DNA from: Phycisphaerae bacterium
GTDB taxonomy: Bacteria; Planctomycetota; Phycisphaerae; Phycisphaerales; UBA1924
Assembly (NCBI GenBank): GCA_016793805.1
Contig: JAEUIZ010000041.1
Span: 1 to 64,000 of the forward strand
Reading direction: 5' to 3'
Length of the DNA: 64,000 bases
Shown here: positions 52,310 to 60,533 of the stretch, one piece after another
Layout of the letters: each line of letters opens with the position of its first letter
How positions within the stretch are numbered: the first letter of the stretch is position 1
Notes under the pieces: model-generated
What the model saw: only the letters and a program-made list of their open reading frames with translations
What the model was told of the DNA's origin: nothing
Databases searched by the model: none
Program-made: the position numbers and the translations under genes

Positions 52310-53107
52310 ATGACGCAGACGAAGATGCACAGGCCGTGGCTCTTGAAGATGGTGGTGTTCGCGGCGGTGCTGCTGGGCTTCGGGGTGTACGGGTACTACG
52401 ACGCGACGATCGCGTATCCCGCGCGCGGGATCCGGCACGCGTCGTTCTGCAAGTACCAGTATCTCGACACGGCGTTCTCGGCGAAGAAGACGGAGTCGCT
52501 GGGGATCGCCGACCCGTCGGGGGAGTATCGGCGGCTGCAGTCGGTGACGGCGGACAAACTCGACAACACGGACAAGGCGAAGATGGAGTGGTTGCGGTCG
52601 CTGTCGATGGTGGGACGGCTGACGCCGGAGCACACGCGGATCGCGGACGCGTCGAGGGACTACGAGGAGTTGAAGAAGGAGTGGCTGTCGGGGAACAAGG
52701 CCAAGGCCGCGCCCAAGCCGCTGGCGGGGTACGACATCCCGGTGCAGTGGGTGTTCGTGGTGATCGGGTTTGGGGGCGGTGGGTACCTGTTGCTGCTGGT
52801 GGCGATGGTCTCGCGGAGGAAGTATCGGTGGGACGAGGCGAGCAAGACGCTGACGCTGCCCGGGGGCGCGACGCTCACGCCCGCGGACATCGAGGACTTC
52901 GACAAGCGGAAGTGGGACAAGTTCCTGATCTTCCTGAAGATCAAGCCGGGGCATGCGACGCTGGGGGGCAAGGAGTTGCGGCTCGATCTTCTCCGGCACT
53001 TCCCGCTGGAGCAGTGGGTGCTCGAGATGGAGCGGATCGCGTTCCCGGAGCGGGCCCAGGCCGCGGGCGGGGGCGAGATCGCCGAGGCCGAGACCAAGGT
53101 CGATTGA
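52310..53107 (+). CDS. Two-helix membrane protein of unknown function
   Basis: A 265-residue protein with membrane helices at about 12-30 (LKMVVFAAVLLGFGVYGYY) and 145-167 (WVFVVIGFGGGGYLLLLVAM), a charged segment between them, and a cytosolic C-terminal domain containing RWDEASKTLTLPGGATLTPADIEDFDKRKWDKF, a PH-like beta pattern. TAGACT (52280-52285) lies 24 nt before the ATG. The family is not recognised; similar proteins seem conserved near DUF456 genes only by context here. Confidence 0.7.
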   Translation: MTQTKMHRPWLLKMVVFAAVLLGFGVYGYYDATIAYPARGIRHASFCKYQYLDTAFSAKKTESLGIADPSGEYRRLQSVTADKLDNTDKAKMEWLRSLSMVGRLTPEHTRIADASRDYEELKKEWLSGNKAKAAPKPLAGYDIPVQWVFVVIGFGGGGYLLLLVAMVSRRKYRWDEASKTLTLPGGATLTPADIEDFDKRKWDKFLIFLKIKPGHATLGGKELRLDLLRHFPLEQWVLEMERIAFPERAQAAGGGEIAEAETKVD

Positions 53108-53168
53108 GCGGCTTGGCGACCGCGGAGCGGGCTGAACGCGGCGGCGGGGGAATCCGAAGAAGTCGCGG

Positions 53169-53675
53169 ATGCTGACGCTGGCTGCCATCACGATCGCGTT
53201 GGCTGGGCTCGCCGGGGTGGCGCTGACGGCGCTGACGCTGCCCGGGGTGTGGCTCGTGCTGGCATTGGCCGTCGGGTGGCAGTTCGCGTGCGATCCGGCG
53301 CCGATGTCGTGGACGACGATCGGGGTGGCGGCGGGCCTGGCGCTGGTGGGGGAGATCGTCGAGTTTGTGGCGTCGGCGGTGGGCTCGTCGCGCGCGGGCG
53401 GGGGCAAGGGGGCGGCCGCGGGTTCGATCATCGGGGCGCTGGTCGGTGCGGTCGTCGGCTCGTTCGTGGTGCCGATCGTCGGAACGATCGTGGGCGCGGT
53501 GGCGGGCGCGGGGCTGGGCGCAGCGGCGGCCGAGCGGGGCGTTCGCGAGGTGTCGTGGGGGCAGACATGGCGCGTCGGGGCCGGCGCGGCGGCGGGCCGG
53601 GCCGTGGCGATGGTCGCGAAACTCGGTGTGGCGTGCGCGGTCGCGATCGTGCTTGTTGTGGGCGCGCTGCGATGA
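53169..53675 (+). CDS. DUF456-family membrane protein
   Basis: A 168-residue protein with about five hydrophobic segments. The pattern LTLPGVWLVLALAVGW, GEIVEFVASAVGSSRAGGGKGAAAGSIIG, and FVVPIVGTIVGAVAGAGLGA matches the DUF456 family (Gly/Ala-rich helices). No molecular function is known. Its stop lies 5 bp from the convergent pseudouridine synthase gene's stop. Confidence 0.8.
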   Translation: MLTLAAITIALAGLAGVALTALTLPGVWLVLALAVGWQFACDPAPMSWTTIGVAAGLALVGEIVEFVASAVGSSRAGGGKGAAAGSIIGALVGAVVGSFVVPIVGTIVGAVAGAGLGAAAAERGVREVSWGQTWRVGAGAAAGRAVAMVAKLGVACAVAIVLVVGALR

Positions 53676-53679
53676 GCGA

Positions 53680-54312
53680 TCAGAACGGCGCGGGGCTGAC
53701 GAACTCGACGCGGCGGCTGGTGCCGGGGGCGAGGAACGAGAGCCGCTCGGCGTGGAGCATGAGCCGATCCGCGGGCGGACCGCCGTAGAGCGAGTCCCCG
53801 ACGATGGGCCGGCCCAGGCCGAGGGCGGCGTGGACGCGGATCTGGTGCGTTCGGCCGGTCTCGGGCTCGAAGGCAATGCGGAGGCGGTCGATCTCGTGCG
53901 CGAGGGTGCGCCAGGCGGTGCGTGCGGGCCGACCGTGGACGGGATCGACGATCTGGTATGGGCGACGATCGAGGTCTGGGCGGAGGGGCAGATCGATGAC
54001 GCCGCGATCGGTGGGGAGCGGATCGCCGGCGAGGAGGGCGACGTAGGCCTTCTCGACGATGCGGGCCTCGAACTGTGCGGAGAGGTCTCGCTGGGCGTCG
54101 GGATCGAGGCCGAGCACCAGGAGGCCGGAGGTCTCCATGTCGAGGCGGTGGACCACGAGCGGGCCGGTGGCGTTGGGAAACAAGGTGGCGACGCGGTCGG
54201 CGACGCAATCGGGCTCGGCCTTGCCGGGGACGGAGAGCAGCCACGCGGGCTTGTCGACGACAACGAAGCGGTCGTCGGCATGGACGATCCGGAGGTCGCC
54301 GATCGGGCGCAT
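53680..54312 (-). CDS. RluA-family RNA pseudouridine synthase
   Basis: A 210-residue enzyme with no S4 domain. The catalytic motif HRLDMETSGLLV holds the nucleophilic Asp. FVVVDKPAWLLSVPG and GRTHQIRVHAALG, GDSLYGG are the remaining signatures. The short form resembles RluA proper, which modifies rRNA and some tRNAs; the exact target is unclear. The start at ATG 54312 gives a full family N-terminus. Confidence 0.88.
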   Translation of the reverse strand: MRPIGDLRIVHADDRFVVVDKPAWLLSVPGKAEPDCVADRVATLFPNATGPLVVHRLDMETSGLLVLGLDPDAQRDLSAQFEARIVEKAYVALLAGDPLPTDRGVIDLPLRPDLDRRPYQIVDPVHGRPARTAWRTLAHEIDRLRIAFEPETGRTHQIRVHAALGLGRPIVGDSLYGGPPADRLMLHAERLSFLAPGTSRRVEFVSPAPF

Positions 54313-54358
54313 GGGCGAGGATAGGGACGCGGCGCGAACCCGCCGCGACGGGCGCGCG

Positions 54359-54364
54359 TATCGT
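54359..54364 (+). promoter_or_regulatory. Putative -10 element, leaderless layout
   Basis: TATCGT ends 5 nt before the ATG at 54370, with no Shine-Dalgarno between. A similar TATCAT (54900-54905) ends 9 nt before the ATG at 54915. Confidence 0.35.
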
Positions 54365-54369
54365 GCGGC

Positions 54370-54843
54370 ATGAGCATCGCGGCGATGATCGATCGGTACG
54401 CCGCCGGCGCCGAGTTGCCGGCCAAGGCCATCGTGGGGCTCTCGACGGCCGACCTGAACGCGTTCCCGATCCCCGGGACGTGGTCGATCCAGCAGATCAT
54501 CGTGCACCTCATGGACAGCGACCTCATCGCGTCGGACCGGATGAAGCGCGTGGCGGCGGAGCACGTCCCGCTCATCATCAACTACGACGAGTCGGCGTTC
54601 ATCCGCAACCTGGCGCCGGAGCGTGTGGATCCGGCGCTGGCGTGCGAGGTCTTCCGGCTCAATCGGGTGCTCACGACGCAGGTGCTGCGGGCGCTGCCGG
54701 CGGCGGCGTTCGAGAAGTACGGCGTGCACAACCTGAACGGGAAGCGGACGCTGGCGGACCTGGTCTCGGGGTACGCCGACCACCTCGACGGGCACCTCAA
54801 GCACCTGTACGCGAAGCGGCGGTTGCTGGGCAAGGCGCTCTAG
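54370..54843 (+). CDS. DinB/YfiT-like metal-dependent four-helix protein
   Basis: A 157-residue DinB-superfamily protein. The metal-binding triad His46 (SIQQIIVHLMDSD), His138 and His142 (YADHLDGHLKHL) is intact, with the typical WSIQQIxxHLxDSD block. Members act as thiol- or sugar-dependent transferases or hydrolases; the substrate is unknown. The start has a TATCGT box close by and no Shine-Dalgarno. Confidence 0.85.
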   Translation: MSIAAMIDRYAAGAELPAKAIVGLSTADLNAFPIPGTWSIQQIIVHLMDSDLIASDRMKRVAAEHVPLIINYDESAFIRNLAPERVDPALACEVFRLNRVLTTQVLRALPAAAFEKYGVHNLNGKRTLADLVSGYADHLDGHLKHLYAKRRLLGKAL

Positions 54844-54914
54844 CGGCCAGGACCGAGAATCAGCGGGGCGGGGCGGCCGGGGGCATGCCGCGGTTGTGGT
54901 ATCATGGTTGCGCC

Positions 54915-55481
54915 ATGCCCGCGATCACAGCAGAGACGACTGGCGTTGCGGCGTCCGCCCGGTTTCCGAAACTGGCGTCGCTGATCGGGTACTTGGATTC
55001 TCTGACGGGCCGGGCGGACCTGGGCGTGCTTTCGGGGCTGTTGTCGCGGACGCAGGTCACGCGTGCGGACGTGGAGGTCGCGTGCAAGTTCGGGGACTCG
55101 AGTTATCGCCGGAACACGATCGCGCGGTCGGAGTGGTACGAGTTGCTGGCGTTGTGCTGGCGGAGCGGGCACGTGACGCCGATCCACGACCACGCGGGGG
55201 TGAGTTGCGCGTTCCGGGTGGTGGAGGGGCAGGGGACGGAGATCCGGTTCCGCATGACGGAGTCCGGGCTGGTGTGCCCGGTGGGCGCGGTGGCGATGCC
55301 GCCCGGGTACGTGTGCGCGGCGGCGGACGCGGACATCCACCAGGTGGCGAACATGCAGCCGCCCGGGACGGACCTGGTGACGATGCACATCTATTCGCCG
55401 CCGATCACGAAGATGCGGACGTACAAGTTCGCGGAGAGCGTGGGAGCGGAGGGGTGCGACGCGTACGCGCGGGAGTGCTGA
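54915..55481 (+). CDS. Cysteine dioxygenase
   Basis: A 188-residue cupin enzyme oxidising cysteine to cysteine sulfinate. The iron ligands are His91 and His93 (TPIHDHAG) and His142 (ADIHQVAN). The Arg-containing substrate motif SYRRNTI (Tyr64, Arg66) is present. Cys98 and Tyr160 (HIYSPP) occupy the positions of the mammalian Cys93-Tyr157 crosslink, with the same spacing from the HDH motif, whereas many bacterial enzymes lack the Cys. It could also use a related thiol. It stands alone on the plus strand. Confidence 0.9.
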   Translation: MPAITAETTGVAASARFPKLASLIGYLDSLTGRADLGVLSGLLSRTQVTRADVEVACKFGDSSYRRNTIARSEWYELLALCWRSGHVTPIHDHAGVSCAFRVVEGQGTEIRFRMTESGLVCPVGAVAMPPGYVCAAADADIHQVANMQPPGTDLVTMHIYSPPITKMRTYKFAESVGAEGCDAYAREC

Positions 55482-55484
55482 GCG

Positions 55485-56057
55485 TCAGAGCAGGTCCCGC
55501 TCGAGTTTGGCGTAGGACTTGGAGATCGCGTCGAAGCGGTCGGGCAGGTCGCGCGTGGCGATGCGGATGCTCTGGAGGAGTTCGAGGTGCGCCCGGGGCG
55601 CGCCCCCGGTGATCGCGGCCGAAGCAAAGTTCTCGATCGCGGCGTCGATGAGGGCGCTGAAGTGGGTGATGTCCCCGCCATCGGATGCGGCTCGAAAGTA
55701 GTCCGCGACGCACGAGCAGAAGCGTTTGATCTCGTACCAGGTGTCGGACCGGATGGGCCGTCGCTCGGCGTCCCCGAGGCTTTCGGCGATGAACCGCGCG
55801 AGGCCGCGCTCGCTGTAGAACTCGGCCTGGCGCGTGCGAAGGAACTCGATGAGTTCCTCCTCGGGTGTCGTCTTGGTCTCGACGTGACGCTCGATCTGGG
55901 TGAAGGCGGCCATGTAGTCCTTGTGGATCAGCACCATGCGCTGGTAGAGCGGGTCGATGTGCCGATCGAAGAACCGTTCCTTCTGGTTGTCGTACGCGGT
56001 GAGCAGCGCGATGGCGGTGTCGATCGTGGCCTTGATGGCCTCGGAGAAGGGCTCCAT
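55485..56057 (-). CDS. Hypothetical helical protein
   Basis: A 190-residue charged, helical protein (MEPFSEAIKATIDTAIALLT, IHKDYMAAFTQIERHVETKT). It has two cysteines in RFCSCVADYF. No signal peptide or membrane segment is present. It follows the small membrane-protein gene by 12 bp, completing a three-gene minus-strand operon. Function unknown; I recognise no family. Confidence 0.65.
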   Translation of the reverse strand: MEPFSEAIKATIDTAIALLTAYDNQKERFFDRHIDPLYQRMVLIHKDYMAAFTQIERHVETKTTPEEELIEFLRTRQAEFYSERGLARFIAESLGDAERRPIRSDTWYEIKRFCSCVADYFRAASDGGDITHFSALIDAAIENFASAAITGGAPRAHLELLQSIRIATRDLPDRFDAISKSYAKLERDLL

Positions 56058-56069
56058 TGGGCCTCCCGG

Positions 56070-56333
56070 CTAGGGCATCGGCGCGATGCGGGGCAGCACG
56101 TATTCGAGGAAGACGAAGACGCCCGCGCCGAGCATGACCATCGCCGCGACGATCTGCCAGGTCATGACGAGCACCTGCCTTGCGAACGCGCGGAGGCTGG
56201 AGAGGTCCTTCATGCGGACGGCGCGATACGAGACCGAGACGCCCAGCGCCAGCGGGACCAGGAACGCCCACCAATAGGCGTTGAGGCTGAGCGGATCGAG
56301 GAACGGCCTCCAGGCGAGGAACGAGGAGAGCAT
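56070..56333 (-). CDS. Small two-helix membrane protein
   Basis: An 87-residue protein with two membrane helices (LNAYWWAFLVPLALGVSVSY and VAAMVMLGAGVFVFLEYVLP) and a basic loop between them. Its ATG overlaps the stop of the upstream gene (TGATG), so it is translationally coupled. The upstream helix-loop-helix is reminiscent of planctomycete membrane proteins of unknown function. Confidence 0.7.
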   Translation of the reverse strand: MLSSFLAWRPFLDPLSLNAYWWAFLVPLALGVSVSYRAVRMKDLSSLRAFARQVLVMTWQIVAAMVMLGAGVFVFLEYVLPRIAPMP

Positions 56334-56956
56334 CAGGACCGCCTCGGGGCGTGCATGCCCGCGTCGATGATGGCGATGAGGTTGAGCATCCCGGCGATGG
56401 CGATGAAGAGCGTCCCCAGTTCGTTCATGCGTCCGAGCGACTTGGTAAGCAGGGGCCTTTGCCCCGGGGCGGCGGCGCGGGCCTGGCCGGTAGCGGGGTC
56501 GCGAACCTCGTCGGGCCTCGGAGAGCGGTACTTGTCCACCTGTTGCACACCGGCGCGGGTGCGGATATTCACGCGCTCGTGGACCTTGCCGATGGTCTGG
56601 TTGACCTGATCGACGCCCAGGACGATGGGGCCGACGAGGACCTGTCCGGCGAACCAGATCGGATCCTCGCGGCGGTCGACGCAGTCGATGCCCCCGATGA
56701 GGAGGCCCATGACGGTCAGGCCCAGGATGCCCAGGGCGATGAGCAGGGCGCGGCGGCGATCGCCGTGGAGGTAGTGCCCGGCGCCGGGGAGCACCCAGGC
56801 GGCGATGGCGGCGACGGGGGCGAGGCGCTCGGGCTCGGCAGGCGCGGCGGCCGGCGCCGGCGTGGGAGTCGGGCGGGAGGAGGGTGAAGTCGGGATGGGC
56901 ATCGGGTTGACGGTCGCGGGGAGGGGGTCAAGGATCGGGGCCGGTGGCCTGGTCAT
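56333..56956 (-). CDS. DUF6677-like membrane protein
   Basis: About 207 residues from the ATG at 56956 (an ATG at 56902 is equally possible). After a Pro/Ala-rich N-terminus, AAIAAWVLPGAGHYLHGDRRRALLIALGILGLT is a TM2-like hairpin typical of small planctomycete membrane proteins. GQVLVGPIVLGVDQV and LGTLFIAIAGMLNLIAIIDA give two more hydrophobic segments. The role is unknown; first gene of a three-gene operon. Confidence 0.65.
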   Translation of the reverse strand: MTRPPAPILDPLPATVNPMPIPTSPSSRPTPTPAPAAAPAEPERLAPVAAIAAWVLPGAGHYLHGDRRRALLIALGILGLTVMGLLIGGIDCVDRREDPIWFAGQVLVGPIVLGVDQVNQTIGKVHERVNIRTRAGVQQVDKYRSPRPDEVRDPATGQARAAAPGQRPLLTKSLGRMNELGTLFIAIAGMLNLIAIIDAGMHAPRRS

Positions 56957-57064
56957 CCGCGTGCACGGGGTTGACAGGTCCGGAACAGTCAGTAGTGTAC
57001 CGGCGCGCTGCGGTGGGCAGCGGGGCACGGAACGAACAGGGGCACGCAGTTGGAGGACACGCCG

Positions 57065-57286
57065 ATGACGACGGAACTTCTGGAGCGGATGGGACCGGCG
57101 TGGCAGGATCTTGCCGGTCCGGTGGGTTATGACGAGGATGAGGACGACGAGGGCTTCCTTGACGACGAGGAGGGCGACGACGACGACATGTTCGAGGATG
57201 AGGACGAGGACTTCATCGAGGACGATGAAGAGGAATCGCTTGAGGACGGGGACGAAGCGGACGATGAGGACGACGACGACCTCTAG
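57065..57286 (+). CDS. Hyper-acidic small protein
   Basis: A 73-residue protein of which about 41 residues are Asp or Glu. The first 23 residues are ordinary (MTTELLERMGPAWQDLAGPV); after Tyr26 almost every residue is acidic, with isolated Gly, Phe, Leu, Met, Ser. GGAGG precedes the ATG at 57065, preferred over an upstream TTG. A folded structure is unlikely after residue 26; roles in binding cations, basic proteins or nucleic-acid mimicry are conceivable but unsupported. Confidence 0.7.
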   Translation: MTTELLERMGPAWQDLAGPVGYDEDEDDEGFLDDEEGDDDDMFEDEDEDFIEDDEEESLEDGDEADDEDDDDL

Positions 57287-57313
57287 GCGCGTCCGGGCTC
57301 AGGCCCGCGCGCC
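57286..57313. other. Hairpin after the acidic gene
   Basis: GGCGCG (57286-57291) pairs with CGCGCC (57308-57313), extended inside by CGGGC / GCCCG around a 4-base loop with a two-base bulge. No T-run follows, so attenuation or mRNA stabilisation is as likely as termination. Confidence 0.3.
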
Positions 57314-57328
57314 AGCGCGGAGCCACCG

Positions 57329-57694
57329 ATGACCGACGATCGTCCACGCGGCCCGGATCGCCGCACGAGCAATCTGGGGAGCCCCACGGGGCTCGAGCGC
57401 CGTCGCGGGCCGGGCCGGCGGCTCTCGGACTTCACCAAGGCCGCCGAGGAGGGGGAACTGACCCAGGAGCAGTTCCTGTTCCTCATGGCGATCGAAGGCT
57501 TCAAGAAGGCCAACGGCAAGGTGTATCCGAGTTGGACCGACGTGCTCGAAGTCGTCCGGCTCCTGGGGTATCGCAAGACCCTTCCCAGCGAGATCCGCGT
57601 CCCCGCCGCCGAGGATTGGCGCGAGGCGCCGGACACCCCGGCCAACGTCCGCCCGCACCGGCCCGGGGAAGCCCAGTCCAAAGAGGCGGCGTAG
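57329..57694 (+). CDS. Hypothetical basic/charged protein
   Basis: A 121-residue protein. The N-terminus carries two arginine motifs (GPDRRTSNLG and RRRGPGRRLSDF), followed by a helical middle (AAEEGELTQEQFLFLMAIEGFKKAN) and a conserved-looking YPSWTDVLEVVRLLGYRK. No signal peptide or known domain. It could contact nucleic acid through its Arg-rich start; that is inference. Confidence 0.6.
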   Translation: MTDDRPRGPDRRTSNLGSPTGLERRRGPGRRLSDFTKAAEEGELTQEQFLFLMAIEGFKKANGKVYPSWTDVLEVVRLLGYRKTLPSEIRVPAAEDWREAPDTPANVRPHRPGEAQSKEAA

Positions 57695-57728
57695 CGGGTC
57701 GGCGCGACAACCAGCCGATAGATGAGGC

Positions 57729-60533
57729 ATGGCTCGACGCCGGGGATGGAGTCGCTCCGCCGCGGTGATCGCCCTCTTGGGCGCGGTGGTGGCGCGGCCG
57801 GTGGGTGCGCAAGCACCCGGGGGGGAGCCGCCGGACGGGCCGCCGCCGGACCACGACATTCGTCGGCCCGAGGCGTCCAAGCGCGCGGTTCGGCTGTTCG
57901 ACTTCGAGCCCGGCCCGCGCGAGGTCTTCGATCTGCCGCGATTCTGGGAGATGGCCCAGGACGCTCCCGGCGCGCCGCGGCCCGGGTTCCCGCGCTGGAA
58001 TCATGCCGGCTTCGACTTTGAGTCGCCCGCGTATCGGGGGCAGGGCTCGCTGCGGCTCACGACTCGAGGGGGCAGCGCGTGCCTGCGGCTCGAGTCGGGC
58101 GTGATCGCGGTGTTTCCGAACACGGACTATCTCGTCACGGGAATGGTGCGGGCGCGAGGGCTGGAGCGGGCGCGGGCCGCGATCGTGGTGCGGTACCTCG
58201 ACCGCGCGAACCGACCGATTCCCGGGGGCGAGGCGACGAGCGAACTGGTCGGGTCTGGGCCGTGGCGGTCGCTCTGGGCGACGCTCCCCTCGCGGGTGAC
58301 CGGGGCGGCGTTCATCCAGATCGACCTGGTGATCCTGCAGCCCGAGCAGTTCCAGCGCTCAATGCTGGGCAAGCACCAGGTCTGGAGCGAGGACCGCGAT
58401 GCGGACGCCTGGTTCGATGAGGTCTCGGTGTTGCAGATGCCCAGCGTGCGGCTGGTCACGCAGGAGCCGACGAACGTCATCGAGTCGCCCGCTCGCCCGG
58501 TGGTGGAGGTCTCGATCCGCGACCTGACGGGCGAGGCGCTGGCGGCGGACCTGGTGGCCACCGATGCTTCGGGGCGCGAGGTCGATCGGGAGCACCGCGA
58601 GGTCCCCGGCGGTCGGACGACGTGGACCTGGGAGCCGAGGCTGCCCGCGTACGGGTGGTACGCGATCCGGCTGGACCTGACGACGGCGGCGATGCGCGTC
58701 GGCGTGGTCGAGTCACGATTGGTCTGGGCGCCGTCCCTGTCCGAAGGGATCGACTCGACGGATCGTGCCCGCTTCGGGCTGCTGACGCGGGGCGTGCCCA
58801 ATGGCGGGTCGGCGTGGCTCGCGCGGGCCGCCCGCGCTGGCGGGTTCGGGTCGGTCACGCTCCCGGCCTGGCAGCCAGACCTCACCGCCGCGGGCACCCC
58901 CGCCCATGCGCTGGCGATGCGGTCGGACATCCGGACGCTCTCGGAATCGGGGCTGAGCGTGGCGCTCTGGCTCGACGAACTGCCGGTCGAACTCATGACC
59001 TCCGCGCGGCTCGCGACCACCGACGCGGTGTCGGGGCTTCAGAGTGCCGCGCCGGCCTGGTCGCCGTACCTCGACCCGCTCCTCGATCGGTTCGGGCAGT
59101 CCGTTCGGCGATGGTGGGTGGGTCGGCCCGACTCGCTGCTGCCCGCGCAGGGCGTCGATCGTGCGGCGGCGGCGCTGCGGGACCAACTGGTGAAACTCGT
59201 TCCCGGGCCGCTCGTGGTCGTGCCCTGGCCCATCGACGCGGAGCCGGGGGTGATGGGCGAAGGGGTGGGCGAGGTGGCCGCGTTCGTCCCATGGACCACG
59301 CCCGCGGAGTCGATCCGCGAGCACTTGGACGCGTGGGACGCGCTGGCGCGGCCGGTGACTCTGGTCATCGAGCCCTTGCCCTCGGCGTTCACACCGATGG
59401 ACCGTGCGATCGAGTTGGCACGCCGGATGATCGAGGCCTGGGCGGGGCCCACGGGGAGCGCCGCAACGCCGGGCGTGCGGTTCGGGCTGATCGAGCCCTG
59501 GACGCCCTCGGCCGAGCACTCGCCCACGCCTCGCGTGGAGATGGCGGTGGTGCGGAGTCTCTCGGAGCGGCTGAGCGGCCGGCGGGTGGTGGGCGAGTTG
59601 GAGGCCCGCGAGGGCGTGCGGTGCTACGTGCTCGCTTCTCCATCTCGTCTGGACGACGTGCCGGGCGCGCTGGTGCTCTGGGCGACGGACCCAGCGGCGC
59701 TCGGGGTCCCGCTGGACGTGTACCTGGGCGAGGGTCGGCTCCGCGCCATCGACCTCTTCGGGAACGAGGTGCCGTTGGGACGTTCCGGCGGACGCGCGGG
59801 CCAGCCCGCGACGCACCAGATCCCGGTGGGGGAGGCGCCGCTCTTTGTCGAGGGCGTGGATGTCGAACTCGCGCTGCTCGTGTCGAGTTTCCGGGTCGAC
59901 CCGGGGACGATCGCTGCTGCGGCGGGCGAGCACCAGATGGACCTGATCCTGAAGAACCCCTGGCCCACGCGGATCGACGGGCGGCTGAGCGTGCTGGAGC
60001 CGGGGGGGCTGTCGTCCGAGACGGGGATCCGCGACCGCACCTGGCGCATCTCCCCGCGGGTCTCGAACTTCTCGATCGGGCCCGGGCGCGAGGGCCGGAT
60101 CCCGCTGTCGGTGGCCTTTGGGCCGCTCGAGGAGGCGGGGCGGAAGGAGGTGGTCGCGGACCTTGAGATCGAGGGGCGCGGGCTGGGGACGGTTCGGCTG
60201 CGCACGACGTTCGAGATCAGCCTCGCGGACGTGCGGCTCGAGATTTCCTACCGCTGGCTGCCCGAGGGCGTGGGGACCGACCTCATGATCGAGGCTCGAG
60301 TGACCAACATGGGCCAGACGCCCGAGACGTTGATCCTGACGGCCGTGCCGCCTCCTGAGTCCGGCTATCGCCGCGACCGGGCGTCGATCAGCGACCTGGA
60401 GCCGGGGCAGACGGTCGTGCGGCGGTTCGCGTTCCCCAACGCCCGCGAACTCCTGCGCGGGCAGAAGATCACGATCGGCGCCCAGGACAACCGGACCAAG
60501 GCGAGGCTGAACAAGGCGATCGTGGTGGAATAG
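57729..60533 (+). CDS. Large exported protein with TIM-barrel-like and beta domains
   Basis: A 934-residue protein with signal peptide (MARRRGWSRSAAVIALLGAVVARPVGAQ). About 55-235 is a carbohydrate-binding-like jelly roll (FDFESPAYRGQGSLRLTTRG, NTDYLVTGMVRARGLERARA). About 350-620 reads like a degenerate glycoside-hydrolase barrel (FGSVTLPAWQPDL, GLSVALWLDELPVELM, PVTLVIEPLPSAF). The C-terminus (700-930) is Ig-like (NPWPTRIDGRLSVLEPG, EARVTNMGQTPETLILT). No acid/base pair could be assigned, so enzymatic activity is uncertain. Confidence 0.75.
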   Translation: MARRRGWSRSAAVIALLGAVVARPVGAQAPGGEPPDGPPPDHDIRRPEASKRAVRLFDFEPGPREVFDLPRFWEMAQDAPGAPRPGFPRWNHAGFDFESPAYRGQGSLRLTTRGGSACLRLESGVIAVFPNTDYLVTGMVRARGLERARAAIVVRYLDRANRPIPGGEATSELVGSGPWRSLWATLPSRVTGAAFIQIDLVILQPEQFQRSMLGKHQVWSEDRDADAWFDEVSVLQMPSVRLVTQEPTNVIESPARPVVEVSIRDLTGEALAADLVATDASGREVDREHREVPGGRTTWTWEPRLPAYGWYAIRLDLTTAAMRVGVVESRLVWAPSLSEGIDSTDRARFGLLTRGVPNGGSAWLARAARAGGFGSVTLPAWQPDLTAAGTPAHALAMRSDIRTLSESGLSVALWLDELPVELMTSARLATTDAVSGLQSAAPAWSPYLDPLLDRFGQSVRRWWVGRPDSLLPAQGVDRAAAALRDQLVKLVPGPLVVVPWPIDAEPGVMGEGVGEVAAFVPWTTPAESIREHLDAWDALARPVTLVIEPLPSAFTPMDRAIELARRMIEAWAGPTGSAATPGVRFGLIEPWTPSAEHSPTPRVEMAVVRSLSERLSGRRVVGELEAREGVRCYVLASPSRLDDVPGALVLWATDPAALGVPLDVYLGEGRLRAIDLFGNEVPLGRSGGRAGQPATHQIPVGEAPLFVEGVDVELALLVSSFRVDPGTIAAAAGEHQMDLILKNPWPTRIDGRLSVLEPGGLSSETGIRDRTWRISPRVSNFSIGPGREGRIPLSVAFGPLEEAGRKEVVADLEIEGRGLGTVRLRTTFEISLADVRLEISYRWLPEGVGTDLMIEARVTNMGQTPETLILTAVPPPESGYRRDRASISDLEPGQTVVRRFAFPNARELLRGQKITIGAQDNRTKARLNKAIVVE

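Noticed and set aside
51506..54244. A 912-codon minus-strand frame
   Set aside because: It crosses tRNA-Leu and real genes on both strands; composition is Pro/Arg/His repeats typical of GC-rich shadow frames.
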